From positions 1 to 64,000 of the forward strand of contig CAJXUK010000002.1 of NCBI GenBank assembly GCA_913061435.1: 64,000 nt of DNA. The letters are read 5' to 3'. Below the pieces are notes generated by a model. The model saw nothing but the letters and a program-made list of their open reading frames with translations. It ran no database searches and had not been told where the DNA came from. The position numbers and the translations under genes were made by a program. Shown here in pieces: positions 55,425-63,957 of the stretch (position 1 is the stretch's first letter; each line of letters begins with the position of its first letter). Origin of the DNA: an uncultured Thalassolituus sp. (lineage in GTDB: Bacteria; Pseudomonadota; Gammaproteobacteria; Pseudomonadales; Oceanobacteraceae).

Positions 55425-55438
55425 GGCATGCTAAGTGC
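55425..55438 (+). promoter_or_regulatory. Sigma-54 (-24/-12) promoter of sRNA 1
   Basis: TTGGCATGCTAAGTGCT (55423-55439) has GG (-24) at 55425-55426 and GC (-12) at 55437-55438 with exactly ten bases between, matching the sigma-54 consensus TGGCAC-N5-TTGC in most positions. Transcription should begin near 55449. Confidence 0.85.
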
Positions 55439-55449
55439 TAATTACTAAG

Positions 55450-55640
55450 AACAAATAACAACAATGTTGCTCAGATAATAAAAATAAAATTAGAGCGACA
55501 TATTAGATCGGCACCAATAAAAATAATAACGCTGATCAGAGCTAAAAATAATAATAATAATAATAATAATACCCCGGCTCATTAAGTATCAATTGCTTTA
55601 CACACTCCCTGAGGTGTAAAGCAATTGGCACTTTATTTAT
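55450..55640 (+). ncRNA. CrcZ/CrcY-like sRNA, first copy
   Basis: About 190 nt, from the sigma-54 start to a strong terminator. No ORF. It has A-rich Hfq/Crc-type motifs (AAnAAnAA): AACAAATAACAACAA (55450-55464), AATAATAAAAATAAAA (55474-55489), the loop ACCAATAAAAATAATAA (55513-55529, enclosed by GATCGGC 55506-55512 and GCTGATC 55531-55537) and eight AAT repeats (55547-55570) between GAGC and GCTC. Location between cbrB and pcnB equals that of crcZ in Pseudomonas. Likely sequesters Hfq (and Crc if present), relieving carbon catabolite repression. Ends are approximate. Confidence 0.75.
55590..55640 (+). terminator. Terminator of sRNA 1
   Basis: A 14-bp perfect stem CAATTGCTTTACAC (55590-55603) with GTGTAAAGCAATTG (55614-55627), loop ACTCCCTGAG, followed by GCACTTTATTTATCC. 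Confidence 0.88.
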
Positions 55641-55756
55641 CCCTCCTGCTTTAAACTCCATTTATTTTACAATCTTTAAGCAAGCACTAGTTCATCAAGC
55701 ACCAGTTAATTAAGCCTAAGCTTTCTTCGACCACTGCTAAGCGCCAATTTTTTAAT

Positions 55757-55780
55757 ACACGCTGTTAAACACGCTGTTAA
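55757..55780. repeat. Tandem duplication, 12 bp x 2, between the two sRNAs
   Basis: ACACGCTGTTAA occurs twice back to back in the gene-free stretch 55641-55937, which has no other recognisable gene or signal except AT-rich DNA. Confidence 0.85.
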
Positions 55781-55937
55781 TCAAGGACATACTTAACAAA
55801 CTTGGCTGAATTTTTCCATTTCATGCGCCAAAAATTCGTCAAAAAAACATTAACTGGCATTGCAACGTAATTTTGGCACATCACGTCTTGCACTAAGATT
55901 GTCACTAGACATCAAAGGTGGCACATTTTGCGCACTT

Positions 55938-56011
55938 TGTTACATGAAATTACAGAAATGTTACCGTTGTTACATAAAAACATTACTTCGGGTAACACTT
56001 TTTACGTAACA
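55938..56011. promoter_or_regulatory. Cluster of five TGTTAC/GTAACA boxes, candidate CbrB sites for sRNA 2
   Basis: TGTTAC at about 55938, 55959 and 55968 and GTAACA at about 55992 and 56006 lie 63-136 bases upstream of the second sigma-54 promoter. Direct and inverted copies are mixed, as in enhancer clusters of NtrC-like activators. Confidence 0.5.
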
Positions 56012-56073
56012 AACTGTCTTTCCAATCGGTATACAATTCACAAGCTATTGATTTTAAAGGGTTTATAAAAGTT

Positions 56074-56087
56074 GGCACGACTTTAGC
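56074..56087 (+). promoter_or_regulatory. Sigma-54 (-24/-12) promoter of sRNA 2
   Basis: TTGGCACGACTTTAGCT (56072-56088): GG at 56074-56075 and GC at 56086-56087, ten bases between; the -24 element TTGGCACG is a perfect consensus. The preceding TTTATAAAAG is shared with the first promoter region (TTTTAAAAG). Start expected near 56099. Confidence 0.9.
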
Positions 56088-56098
56088 TATATATTAAA

Positions 56099-56405
56099 TA
56101 TAAGCGTTAAGGCACTAATTAAAATAACAAAGCCAAACGCCAGATCGATGATAAACGCACTAATAAAAATAAAAATAGCGTTTACTGACATCAAGAACAC
56201 CCGCTAAGAGGTGGCCTCATAATAAAAATAATAACGAGGCGCAAAAAATTGATTGTTTTGAGTGCGAAGTAAATATTACTAAGCACACAACATAATAAGA
56301 ATAATAAATGGGGCTTTTAAGTTCCTGCGTATTCAAAACAGTTAATTTGTTTTTCAAGCCGGGTTCGACACCAATAAAAATAATAATAGTCGAACCCTGG
56401 TTTTA
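56099..56405 (+). ncRNA. CrcZ-like sRNA, second copy
   Basis: About 305 nt with at least five A-rich motifs: AATTAAAATAACAAAG (56117-56132); ACTAATAAAAATAAAAATA, loop of AAACGC/GCGTTT (56153-56158/56178-56183); ATAATAAAAATAATAAC, loop of GCCTC/GAGGC (56214-56218/56236-56240); CATAATAAGAATAATAAAT (56291-56309); and ACCAATAAAAATAATAATA in the loop of the terminator (56370-56388). No ORF. The number and spacing of motifs is what is known for CrcZ. Predicted Hfq/Crc decoy; the Crc gene is not in the window. Ends are approximate. Confidence 0.78.
56361..56404 (+). terminator. Terminator of sRNA 2 with A-rich motif in its loop
   Basis: GGGTTCGAC (56361-56369) pairs with GTCGAACCC (56389-56397), extended by CC/GG after a bulged T, and followed by TTTT (56401-56404). 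The loop itself is an A-rich binding motif. Confidence 0.85.
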
Positions 56406-56709
56406 CTTCCTAACAATCTGCATAATATTCATTTTTCTTTGAGCTTCACCAAACCCGTAGTTTAGCGGTACTTAACTTCCTCTCAGTTTTTATTCAACAA
56501 CCTGGTATTGTCAGCAACATCAAATTATTCATCAAAATTCTTTTGCTTAATCGCGACGCCTTATGTTTAGTCTTTTTTTAGCATTAAATTAACCATATAA
56601 AGAGATATCAGCAAAGAAGCAGCTAAGCAGCCTTTGAAAGAACCTAGCCATCAGGTAAACTCATGTATCTTTTTTATACTCTCAACCCTAATAATTAGGC
56701 AATTCAAGT
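56406..56709. other. Gene-free leader region of pcnB
   Basis: About 300 AT-rich bases with several T runs and no ORF or clear repeat. It must contain the pcnB promoter; TAATTAGGCAA precedes the gene. No structure stands out. Confidence 0.5.
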
Positions 56710-58086
56710 ATGTCCATAGTTAATACTGTAGCTCGCTTATTTAATCGAAAAGCTAAAAAAGCTGACGACTGTAAGCCAGAAATTTTGCAACGCAAAGAGC
56801 ATGGTATTAGCCGTCGTCAGCTTAGCGAAAATGCCCTAAAAGTTCTGTATCGACTAAATACGGCCGGTTATCAAGCTTATTTAGTCGGCGGCTGCGTACG
56901 CGATTCTATGCTAGGTGCGCACCCTAAAGACTTTGATGTAGCCACCAACGCCACCCCCGAGCAAGTTAACCAATTATTCCGTAATTCGCGCTTGATTGGT
57001 CGCCGCTTTAAATTGGTCCATGTTTTATTTGGTCGCGAAGTGATTGAGGTCGCTACTTTCCGCACCTCTCCTAAAGACGAGCACAACAGCCAGCAAGCGA
57101 AAACCGGCGACAGTGGCATGATTTTGCGCGATAACGTTTATGGCACCATTGATGACGACGCGATGCGACGCGACTTTACTATCAATGCCATGTATTACGC
57201 CGTTGATGACTTTACCGTGCGCTCTTACGCCAATGGCTACCAAGATGCAAAAGACAAGCTGATTCGCCTAATGGGCGATCCCGAAACGCGCTATCGTGAA
57301 GATCCTGTCCGCATGATACGAGCCATTCGTTTTGCGGCTAAATTAGATTTTTCTATTGAAGAAAAAACTGAAGCGCCTATTAAGGTCATGGCACCTTTAA
57401 TGGGGCAGATTCCAGCACCGCGTTTATTCGAAGAAGTTTTAAAACTGTTTTTATCGGGTAATGCCTTAGTCACTTATCGCTTATTGCGCGAATATAAATT
57501 ATTTAAAGAGTTGTTTCCGCTCACCGAGCAATGTGTTGCTGACGACGAATTCGCTGCTCGCTTTGTTGAGCAAACCATGATCAATACCGATACACGAATT
57601 CAGTCAGGTAAGTCGGTTACTCCTTATTACTTTTTTGCCGCTCTACTTTGGCCATCTCTGCAGCGTGTACAAAAAGAGTTTTTAGAGCAAGGCATGCCAC
57701 CTCAACCGGCGTTGCACAAAGCAGCTAGCCGTGTCATCGAACAACAGCTGGTGCGCACATCTATCCCCAAACGGTTTACTATTCCAATGAAAGAAATTTG
57801 GGATATGCAGGCGCGTTTTGAAAAGAAAAAAGGCAAAAAAGCGTCAGAGGTAGCCGAGAGTAATCGTTTCCGTGCCGCCTATGACTTTATTCTGTTACGA
57901 GAACAGTGTGGTGAAAACTTACGCGGCTTGGGTAACTGGTGGACAAAATACCAAGACACCGAAGAATACAAGCACATTGCGGCAAACCGCAAGCCAGAGG
58001 AACGCCATACTAAAAAACGTCGCCCACGTCGCACTAATCGTGGCACACCTAATGACCGTCAACGCTCTCGTCGTTCTGAGCCATAA
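56710..58086 (+). CDS. pcnB: Poly(A) polymerase I
   Basis: 458 residues. Nucleotidyltransferase head domain with YLVGGCVRDSMLGAHPKDFDVATNATPEQV (G-G and D-x-D), RRDFTINAMYY, and EDPVRMIRAIRFAAKLDF; a basic C-terminal tail (KKRRPRRTNRG...). Adds A tails to RNA, marking it for decay. folK follows after three bases. Confidence 0.94.
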   Translation: MSIVNTVARLFNRKAKKADDCKPEILQRKEHGISRRQLSENALKVLYRLNTAGYQAYLVGGCVRDSMLGAHPKDFDVATNATPEQVNQLFRNSRLIGRRFKLVHVLFGREVIEVATFRTSPKDEHNSQQAKTGDSGMILRDNVYGTIDDDAMRRDFTINAMYYAVDDFTVRSYANGYQDAKDKLIRLMGDPETRYREDPVRMIRAIRFAAKLDFSIEEKTEAPIKVMAPLMGQIPAPRLFEEVLKLFLSGNALVTYRLLREYKLFKELFPLTEQCVADDEFAARFVEQTMINTDTRIQSGKSVTPYYFFAALLWPSLQRVQKEFLEQGMPPQPALHKAASRVIEQQLVRTSIPKRFTIPMKEIWDMQARFEKKKGKKASEVAESNRFRAAYDFILLREQCGENLRGLGNWWTKYQDTEEYKHIAANRKPEERHTKKRRPRRTNRGTPNDRQRSRRSEP

Positions 58087-58089
58087 TTA

Positions 58090-58569
58090 ATGTCGTTGGT
58101 TTATATAGGCTTAGGTGCCAACCTTGATGAACCCCAGCAGCAATTAGAGCAAGCCTTAACTGAGCTTGCTCAACTACCTAACTGTCACTTGCTCGCTCAA
58201 TCTTCTCTGTACCATAGTAAGCCGGTTGGGCCACAAGACCAGCCCGATTATATTAATGCCGTTGCATTATTAAAAACTGATCTCGAACCGCTAGCCTTAT
58301 TAGATACGCTGCAGCAATTAGAGCAAGACCATGGCCGTGTTCGTAAACGCCACTGGGGTGAGCGCACACTAGACTTGGATATTCTGTTAATCGACAATCT
58401 AATAATAGAGAGCGAACGCTTAACTATTCCTCATCCGTTTGCCCAACAACGCTCTTTTGTTGTTTATCCCCTTGCAGAAATTACACCGACACTGATCTTC
58501 CCAGACGGCAAACACGTAGAGCAATTGCTCACTGAGCTGGATAATGATTTAATCCGCATCCATGCCTAG
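58090..58569 (+). CDS. folK: 6-hydroxymethyl-7,8-dihydropterin pyrophosphokinase
   Basis: 159 residues: YIGLGANLDEP, GPQDQPDYINAVALLKT, and the HPPK signature RKRHWGERTLDLDILL. Transfers pyrophosphate from ATP to dihydropterin in folate synthesis. Begins three bases after pcnB, ends 66 bases before panB. Confidence 0.94.
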   Translation: MSLVYIGLGANLDEPQQQLEQALTELAQLPNCHLLAQSSLYHSKPVGPQDQPDYINAVALLKTDLEPLALLDTLQQLEQDHGRVRKRHWGERTLDLDILLIDNLIIESERLTIPHPFAQQRSFVVYPLAEITPTLIFPDGKHVEQLLTELDNDLIRIHA

Positions 58570-58635
58570 TGGCAACAATAGATTTAACTTCCGTAACTGA
58601 TTTTGTGATCAATATTAGAATATCTGAGGCACAGC

Positions 58636-59430
58636 ATGAATACTGTTAGCATCCGCACCCTTAATGACTACAAAGCTAAGGGCGAGAAATTCAGCGTATT
58701 GACCGCTTACGACGCCACTTTTAGTCAAATGGTCAGCAACGCGGGCATAGAAGTGATTTTAGTCGGCGATTCGCTAGGTATGGTTTGCCAAGGCAAAGAG
58801 AGCACCTTGCCAGTTAGCGTAGCAGAAATGGAATATCACACTCGTTGCGTAGCAGCGGGGAATAAAGGCTCTTTGATTATGGCTGACATGCCATTTATGA
58901 GTTATAGCACCTTAGAACAAGGCCAAGCCAACGCTGCTCTATTGATGCAAGCTGGGGCTCATATGGTAAAAGTTGAAGGTGATGACTGGTTAGTCCCTTT
59001 GGTTGAAACGCTAGCTCGCCAAGGCGTGCCCGTATGTGCACACTTAGGTTTAACACCACAATCGGTCAATAAACTGGGTGGTTATCGCGTACAAGGTCGC
59101 GATGAAGCTAAGGCTCAAGCGATGATCGAGCACTCGATAGCGCTGGCTAAGGCCGGGGCCGACTGTATTTTATTAGAGTGCGTTCCTAGTAGTTTAGGTA
59201 AGGCCATTACCGAAGCCGTTGATGTCCCGGTTATTGGCATTGGTGCTGGCAGTGACACTGATGCACAAGTATTGGTCGTTTATGACATGCTGGGCCTAAA
59301 CGCTGGCCACATTCCAAAGTTTGTGAAAAACTTTATGGTTGATGGTCGCACACCACAACAAGCCATAGCCGCTTATGGTGAAGAAGTGAAAAATGGCGTA
59401 TTTCCTGGGCCAGAGCATAAATTTTCATAA
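58636..59430 (+). CDS. panB: 3-methyl-2-oxobutanoate hydroxymethyltransferase
   Basis: 264 residues. TIM barrel with [27 protein letters not shown], metal ligand VEGDDW and [21 protein letters not shown]. Adds a hydroxymethyl group from methylene-tetrahydrofolate to ketovalerate, first committed step to pantothenate. AG-rich stretch (ATCTGAGGCACAGC) before the ATG. Same strand as panC, 30 bases ahead. Confidence 0.95.
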   Translation: MNTVSIRTLNDYKAKGEKFSVLTAYDATFSQMVSNAGIEVILVGDSLGMVCQGKESTLPVSVAEMEYHTRCVAAGNKGSLIMADMPFMSYSTLEQGQANAALLMQAGAHMVKVEGDDWLVPLVETLARQGVPVCAHLGLTPQSVNKLGGYRVQGRDEAKAQAMIEHSIALAKAGADCILLECVPSSLGKAITEAVDVPVIGIGAGSDTDAQVLVVYDMLGLNAGHIPKFVKNFMVDGRTPQQAIAAYGEEVKNGVFPGPEHKFS

Positions 59431-59460
59431 GTCTAAAATTTTTAACGGGTAGATTGTTGA

Positions 59461-60339
59461 ATGAGTTTGTTAACCGTTTCCACCGTCGCTGAATTACGCG
59501 AATTTGTTCAGCAGGCAAAATTTAAAGGCTTGAGTGTGGGTTTTGTCCCTACTATGGGTAACTTGCATGCCGGCCATATGAGCCTGATCAAGCATGCTAA
59601 AAAGCACTGTGATGTTGTCGTGGCAAGTATTTTTGTTAACCCACTGCAGTTTAATGATGAAAGTGATTTAACCAGCTACCCGCGCACGCTAGAACAAGAC
59701 CAAGCTCTGCTAACCGATAATGGCTGTCATTTATTATTTGCACCAACGGTTGCCGAAATGTATCCCAACGGTCAAGAAAGCCAAACCTTGGTTTCTGTAC
59801 CCGACATTTCCATAGGTTTGTGTGGGGGTTCTCGCCCGGGGCATTTTGATGGTGTTGCCACCGTTGTTAGTAAACTTTTCAACATGGTACAGGCCGATAA
59901 AGCATTTTTTGGTGAAAAAGACTTTCAGCAATTAGCGGTTATTCGTAAAATGGTTCAAGATATGTGCATTCCTATCGAAATCATGGGTGTTGCCACCGAG
60001 CGCAGCAGTGATAACGATACAGCAGGTTTAGCACTAAGTTCTCGTAACGGCTATTTATCACCTGAAGAACTTACCCGTGCTCCGGTGCTTTATGCAACGT
60101 TAAAAGAAGTAGCCGCTGCCATACAGCAAGGCAACGATACCCTTTCAACCCTTGAAAATGCACAAGCACGATTAACCCAAAAAGGCTTTAAAGTTGACTA
60201 TTTGACCCTGTGTCGCCAGTCTGATTTAAAACCTGTAACAGCAGATGACACGCAACTGGTGGTTCTTGTCGCAGCCTTTTTAGGTAAGGCTCGGCTAATT
60301 GATAATTTACCATTTCCGTTGAATCGAACTAACGATTAG
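59461..60339 (+). CDS. panC: Pantothenate synthetase
   Basis: 292 residues. Class I fold with HIGH in VPTMGNLHAGHMSLI, KMSKS-like ALSSRNGYLS, and QADKAFFGEKDFQQLAVIRKMV. Joins pantoate and beta-alanine with ATP. Its partners panB (upstream) and panD (downstream) supply the two substrates. Confidence 0.95.
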   Translation: MSLLTVSTVAELREFVQQAKFKGLSVGFVPTMGNLHAGHMSLIKHAKKHCDVVVASIFVNPLQFNDESDLTSYPRTLEQDQALLTDNGCHLLFAPTVAEMYPNGQESQTLVSVPDISIGLCGGSRPGHFDGVATVVSKLFNMVQADKAFFGEKDFQQLAVIRKMVQDMCIPIEIMGVATERSSDNDTAGLALSSRNGYLSPEELTRAPVLYATLKEVAAAIQQGNDTLSTLENAQARLTQKGFKVDYLTLCRQSDLKPVTADDTQLVVLVAAFLGKARLIDNLPFPLNRTND

Positions 60340-60448
60340 TGCATACTGCGCACCGCCTTCAATGAGGCTATAAATTAACCAATGAAAACAGAGATGTTAT
60401 TTTGTCTGCTGAGTCATTGAGACGTAACCGGATTAAAGGTTTTTTTCT

Positions 60449-60829
60449 ATGCAGTCCACTATGCTGAAAGCCAAGATACATCAGGCTCGAGTCACACAGG
60501 CCGTATTGAATTATGAAGGCTCATGCGCTATCGACGGTAAGTTGTTAGAATTAACAGGCATGCGCGAATTTGAACAAATTCAAATCTACAACATGGAAAA
60601 CGGTGCCCGTTTCACTACTTATGTTATCCGTGGTGAAGATAATTCAGGTATTATTTCGGTCAACGGTGCAGCGGCACGTTTAGCCCAAGTAGGCGATCGT
60701 CTAATTATCTGCGCATACGGCTCTTATAATGAAGAAGAACTGGAAAACTTTAAACCTAAAATGGTTTATACCAACGCTGACAACACGGTTAGTCACACCA
60801 GTTTCGATATTCCTGTTCAGGTTGCTTAA
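60449..60829 (+). CDS. panD: Aspartate 1-decarboxylase proenzyme
   Basis: 126 residues. YEGSCAID has the self-cleavage Gly24-Ser25 pair (numbering from the ATG at 60449, as in E. coli), giving the pyruvoyl enzyme; [13 protein letters not shown] follows. Makes beta-alanine from aspartate. Ends in a strong terminator, closing the pcnB-panD run. Confidence 0.95.
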   Translation: MQSTMLKAKIHQARVTQAVLNYEGSCAIDGKLLELTGMREFEQIQIYNMENGARFTTYVIRGEDNSGIISVNGAAARLAQVGDRLIICAYGSYNEEELENFKPKMVYTNADNTVSHTSFDIPVQVA

Positions 60830-60862
60830 TCACTCCATTGACTGATTAATACCGCTTGATCC

Positions 60863-60895
60863 AAACGCCACACATGCTGTGGCGTTTTTGTTTTT
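60863..60895 (+). terminator. Terminator after panD
   Basis: AAACGCCACA (60863-60872) pairs perfectly with TGTGGCGTTT (60878-60887), loop CATGC, then TTGTTTTTA. Confidence 0.95.
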
Positions 60896-60980
60896 ATCCT
60901 ACCGTTCTACCACCCTATAAAGACGCACCGCAAAAGATTATACTGAGTTCATACTCATATTGACTCATATAAGGATATTT

Positions 60981-62633
60981 ATGAGCACACCCTTACAACG
61001 TCTTGATATTTGGCAACAGCTAAAACATCACTACAGCGATATCCAACAACAGCACATGCTGGATTGGTTCAAGCAAGATAATCAGCGCTTTGAGCGCTTT
61101 AGCTTAGAAGCCGCTGGCTTGACCTTAGATTATTCTAAAAATCGCATAACAAGCGAAACCATGAGCTTACTGACGCAGTTAGCAAAAAAGCGTGATTTAC
61201 CTGCCAAAATCAAAGCCATGTTCGAAGGCGAGCTGATTAATCAGAGTGAACAACGCCCGGTTTTGCATACAGCATTGCGTAATTTTAGCGACAGGCCGGT
61301 GATGGTTGATGGCGTGGATGTGATGCCAGAAATCCGCGACACCATGAACCGCATGGAAGAATTTTGCTGGAAAGTGCGCCGCAAACATTGGCGTGGCTAT
61401 ACCAACAAGCCGTTTACCGATGTTGTATCAATTGGCATTGGCGGATCATTCTTAGGCCCTAAACTCGCCTCCAGCGCATTAAAACCGTATAACGATAATC
61501 AAATTAATGTGCACTACCTTGCCAATATCGATGGCTCGCACATCACCGAGATTCTTAAGCACCTAAACCCCGAAAGCACCTTGTTTATCGTGCAATCTAA
61601 ATCTTTTGGTACGCAAGAAACGTTAAAAAACGCTTTGGCTTGTCGGCAATGGTTTTTAAGCAACGGTGGAGAGGTTAAAGATTTACCTAAGCACTTTGCT
61701 GCGGTATCGGCCAACGTTGAAAAAGCGGTTGAGTTTGGTATTGCTAAAGAAAACATTTTCCCCATGTGGGATTGGGTCGGTGGCCGCTACTCTTTATGGT
61801 CGGCGATTGGCTTACCGTTAGCGCTCACCATTGGTATTGATAATTTCCGCGACATGTTGCGCGGTGCTCACGAAATGGATGAGCATTTTCGCACCGCGCC
61901 ACTAGAAAAAAACATGCCTGTTATTATGGCTTTGTTAGGTGTTTGGTATGTGAATTTTTTCGGCATCACCTCGCAAGCTATTTTGCCTTACGATCATTAT
62001 TTACGAGGATTGCCTGCGCACTTGCAGCAGTTAGATATGGAGAGTAATGGTAAATCGATTGGCATTGATGGCCGCAAGGTGGATTATCATACCGGCCCTA
62101 TCATTTGGGGCGGTGTCGGCTCAAATGGCCAACACGCTTATCATCAATTATTGCACCAAGGCACACATTTTTCTCCAAGCGATTTCATCGTGCCCATGCG
62201 CAGCCATAACCCGATTGATAATTTTCACGCCATGCTGGTTTCTAATGCACTGTCTCAAAGCCAAGCGTTATTAACCGGTAAAACCGAGCAACAAGCAATT
62301 GATGAATGCTTAGCCGCTGGCATGAGCGAAGGTGAAGCCATGGTTTTAGCCGCGCAAAAAGTGATTCCAGGCAATCGACCCAGTAATACCTTGTTCTTTC
62401 CCAAATCAACCCCCCATTCTATAGGTGCTTTAATTGCCCTATACGAGCACAAAGTCGCTGCTCAAGGCATGCTTTGGGGCGTAAACTCGTTTGACCAGTG
62501 GGGCGTAGAATTGGGTAAACAAATGGGCGAAAACGTGTTGGCCGCGCTAGAAGGCGAAGCCAGCAGTGCTCAGTTTGATAACTCAACCAGTGGTTTAATT
62601 CAGGCTTACAAAAATATGCAAGACCAGCTGTAA
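60981..62633 (+). CDS. pgi: Glucose-6-phosphate isomerase
   Basis: 550 residues from the ATG at 60981 (AAGGA upstream). Signatures: VSIGIGGSFLGPKLASSAL, SKSFGTQETLKNA, and the two PGI motifs VGGRYSLWSAIGLPLAL and GVNSFDQWGVELGK. Interconverts glucose 6-phosphate and fructose 6-phosphate. Own promoter likely, as panD is terminated. Confidence 0.95.
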   Translation: MSTPLQRLDIWQQLKHHYSDIQQQHMLDWFKQDNQRFERFSLEAAGLTLDYSKNRITSETMSLLTQLAKKRDLPAKIKAMFEGELINQSEQRPVLHTALRNFSDRPVMVDGVDVMPEIRDTMNRMEEFCWKVRRKHWRGYTNKPFTDVVSIGIGGSFLGPKLASSALKPYNDNQINVHYLANIDGSHITEILKHLNPESTLFIVQSKSFGTQETLKNALACRQWFLSNGGEVKDLPKHFAAVSANVEKAVEFGIAKENIFPMWDWVGGRYSLWSAIGLPLALTIGIDNFRDMLRGAHEMDEHFRTAPLEKNMPVIMALLGVWYVNFFGITSQAILPYDHYLRGLPAHLQQLDMESNGKSIGIDGRKVDYHTGPIIWGGVGSNGQHAYHQLLHQGTHFSPSDFIVPMRSHNPIDNFHAMLVSNALSQSQALLTGKTEQQAIDECLAAGMSEGEAMVLAAQKVIPGNRPSNTLFFPKSTPHSIGALIALYEHKVAAQGMLWGVNSFDQWGVELGKQMGENVLAALEGEASSAQFDNSTSGLIQAYKNMQDQL

Positions 62634-62781
62634 GACCTACTTCATCATTTAGCTCACAACTGTGTTTTCATAACGGATGCGGTTGTTTTTAGACTAACCG
62701 ATTTTAACTAATTATCATGTCGTTAAATGTTAATGTTCATGATGTTATATTGAACTTATATCGTTCTACTTGGAGTATTTT

Positions 62782-63957
62782 ATGACCGACGTCGTTATCG
62801 TCGCTGCAACCCGCACCGCTATTGGTTCTTTTGGTGGTTCATTATCTAGTCTACCCGCAACAGAGTTAGGTGCTATTGTTATTCGTTCTCTTATCGAGAA
62901 AACCGGTATTTCGCCAGATGCTATTGATGAAGTATTAATGGGCCAAGTATTAACCGCAGGCTGCGGCCAAAACCCTGCTCGCCAAGCCGCCATTAAGGCA
63001 GGTATTCCTGCAACGGCGTCTGCCATGACCATTAACAAGGTCTGTGGTTCAGGTCTTAAAGCACTGCACTTAGCGGCACAAGCAATTAAAGCCGGCGATG
63101 CCGATGTGGTTATTGCCGGTGGCCAAGAATCCATGTCGAACTCGGCTCACGTTTTACCTAACTCTCGCAACGGCCAGCGCATGGGTAACTGGAATATGGT
63201 TGATACCATGATTACCGATGGCCTGTGGGACGCGTTTAACGATTACCACATGGGCATTACCGCTGAAAATATTGCCGAACAGTTTGAAATTCCGCGCTGC
63301 GATCAAGATGAATTCGCTGCACAATCACAAGCTAAAGCGTTAGCCGCCATTGAAGCGGGTAAGTTCAAAGATGAAATTACTCCAGTCACTATTCCTCAGC
63401 GCCGTGGCGACGATATTGTTTTTGATACCGACGAAGGCCCACGCGCTGTTACCGCAGAAAAACTGTCGGGTATGCGCGCGGCGTTTAAAAAAGACGGCAC
63501 GGTTACCGCGGGTAACGCGTCTTCTTTAAATGATGGGGCAGCTGCAGTCATGCTAGCCAGCCGTGAAAAAGCAGAAGCATTAGGTTTGCCGATTTTAGCG
63601 ACCATTTCAGGCTATGCCAGCGCCGGTGTGGATCCAACCATTATGGGCACAGGGCCAATTCCTGCGGTTAAAAAATGCTTAGCCAAAGCGGGTTGGGATA
63701 TAAATGATCTGGATTTGGTTGAAGCCAACGAAGCCTTTGCCGTTCAAGCAATATCGGTGAACCAAGGCCTTGAATGGGATGCCAACAAGGTCAACGTCAA
63801 CGGTGGCGCGATTGCGTTAGGCCATCCCATTGGCGCTTCTGGTTGTCGTGTATTGATTACCTTATTGCACGAAATGATTCGTCAAGATGCAAACAAGGGT
63901 CTTGCGACGTTATGCATCGGTGGTGGTATGGGTGTTGCGCTTTCTATTGAGCGTTAA
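62782..63957 (+). CDS. Acetyl-CoA C-acetyltransferase (thiolase)
   Basis: 391 residues from the ATG at 62782 (GGAG eight bases upstream). Catalytic Cys88 ([11 protein letters not shown]), acid/base His in [10 protein letters not shown] and Cys in LCIGGGMG. Condenses two acetyl-CoA to acetoacetyl-CoA; could serve PHB synthesis or short-chain degradation, but no phaB/phaC is in view. No terminator before the window ends. Confidence 0.93.
   Translation: MTDVVIVAATRTAIGSFGGSLSSLPATELGAIVIRSLIEKTGISPDAIDEVLMGQVLTAGCGQNPARQAAIKAGIPATASAMTINKVCGSGLKALHLAAQAIKAGDADVVIAGGQESMSNSAHVLPNSRNGQRMGNWNMVDTMITDGLWDAFNDYHMGITAENIAEQFEIPRCDQDEFAAQSQAKALAAIEAGKFKDEITPVTIPQRRGDDIVFDTDEGPRAVTAEKLSGMRAAFKKDGTVTAGNASSLNDGAAAVMLASREKAEALGLPILATISGYASAGVDPTIMGTGPIPAVKKCLAKAGWDINDLDLVEANEAFAVQAISVNQGLEWDANKVNVNGGAIALGHPIGASGCRVLITLLHEMIRQDANKGLATLCIGGGMGVALSIER

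Noticed and set aside
55641-55937. A third sRNA or ORF between the two CrcZ-like units
   Set aside because: No promoter of the -24/-12 type, no terminator and no ORF of note; only a 12-bp tandem repeat.
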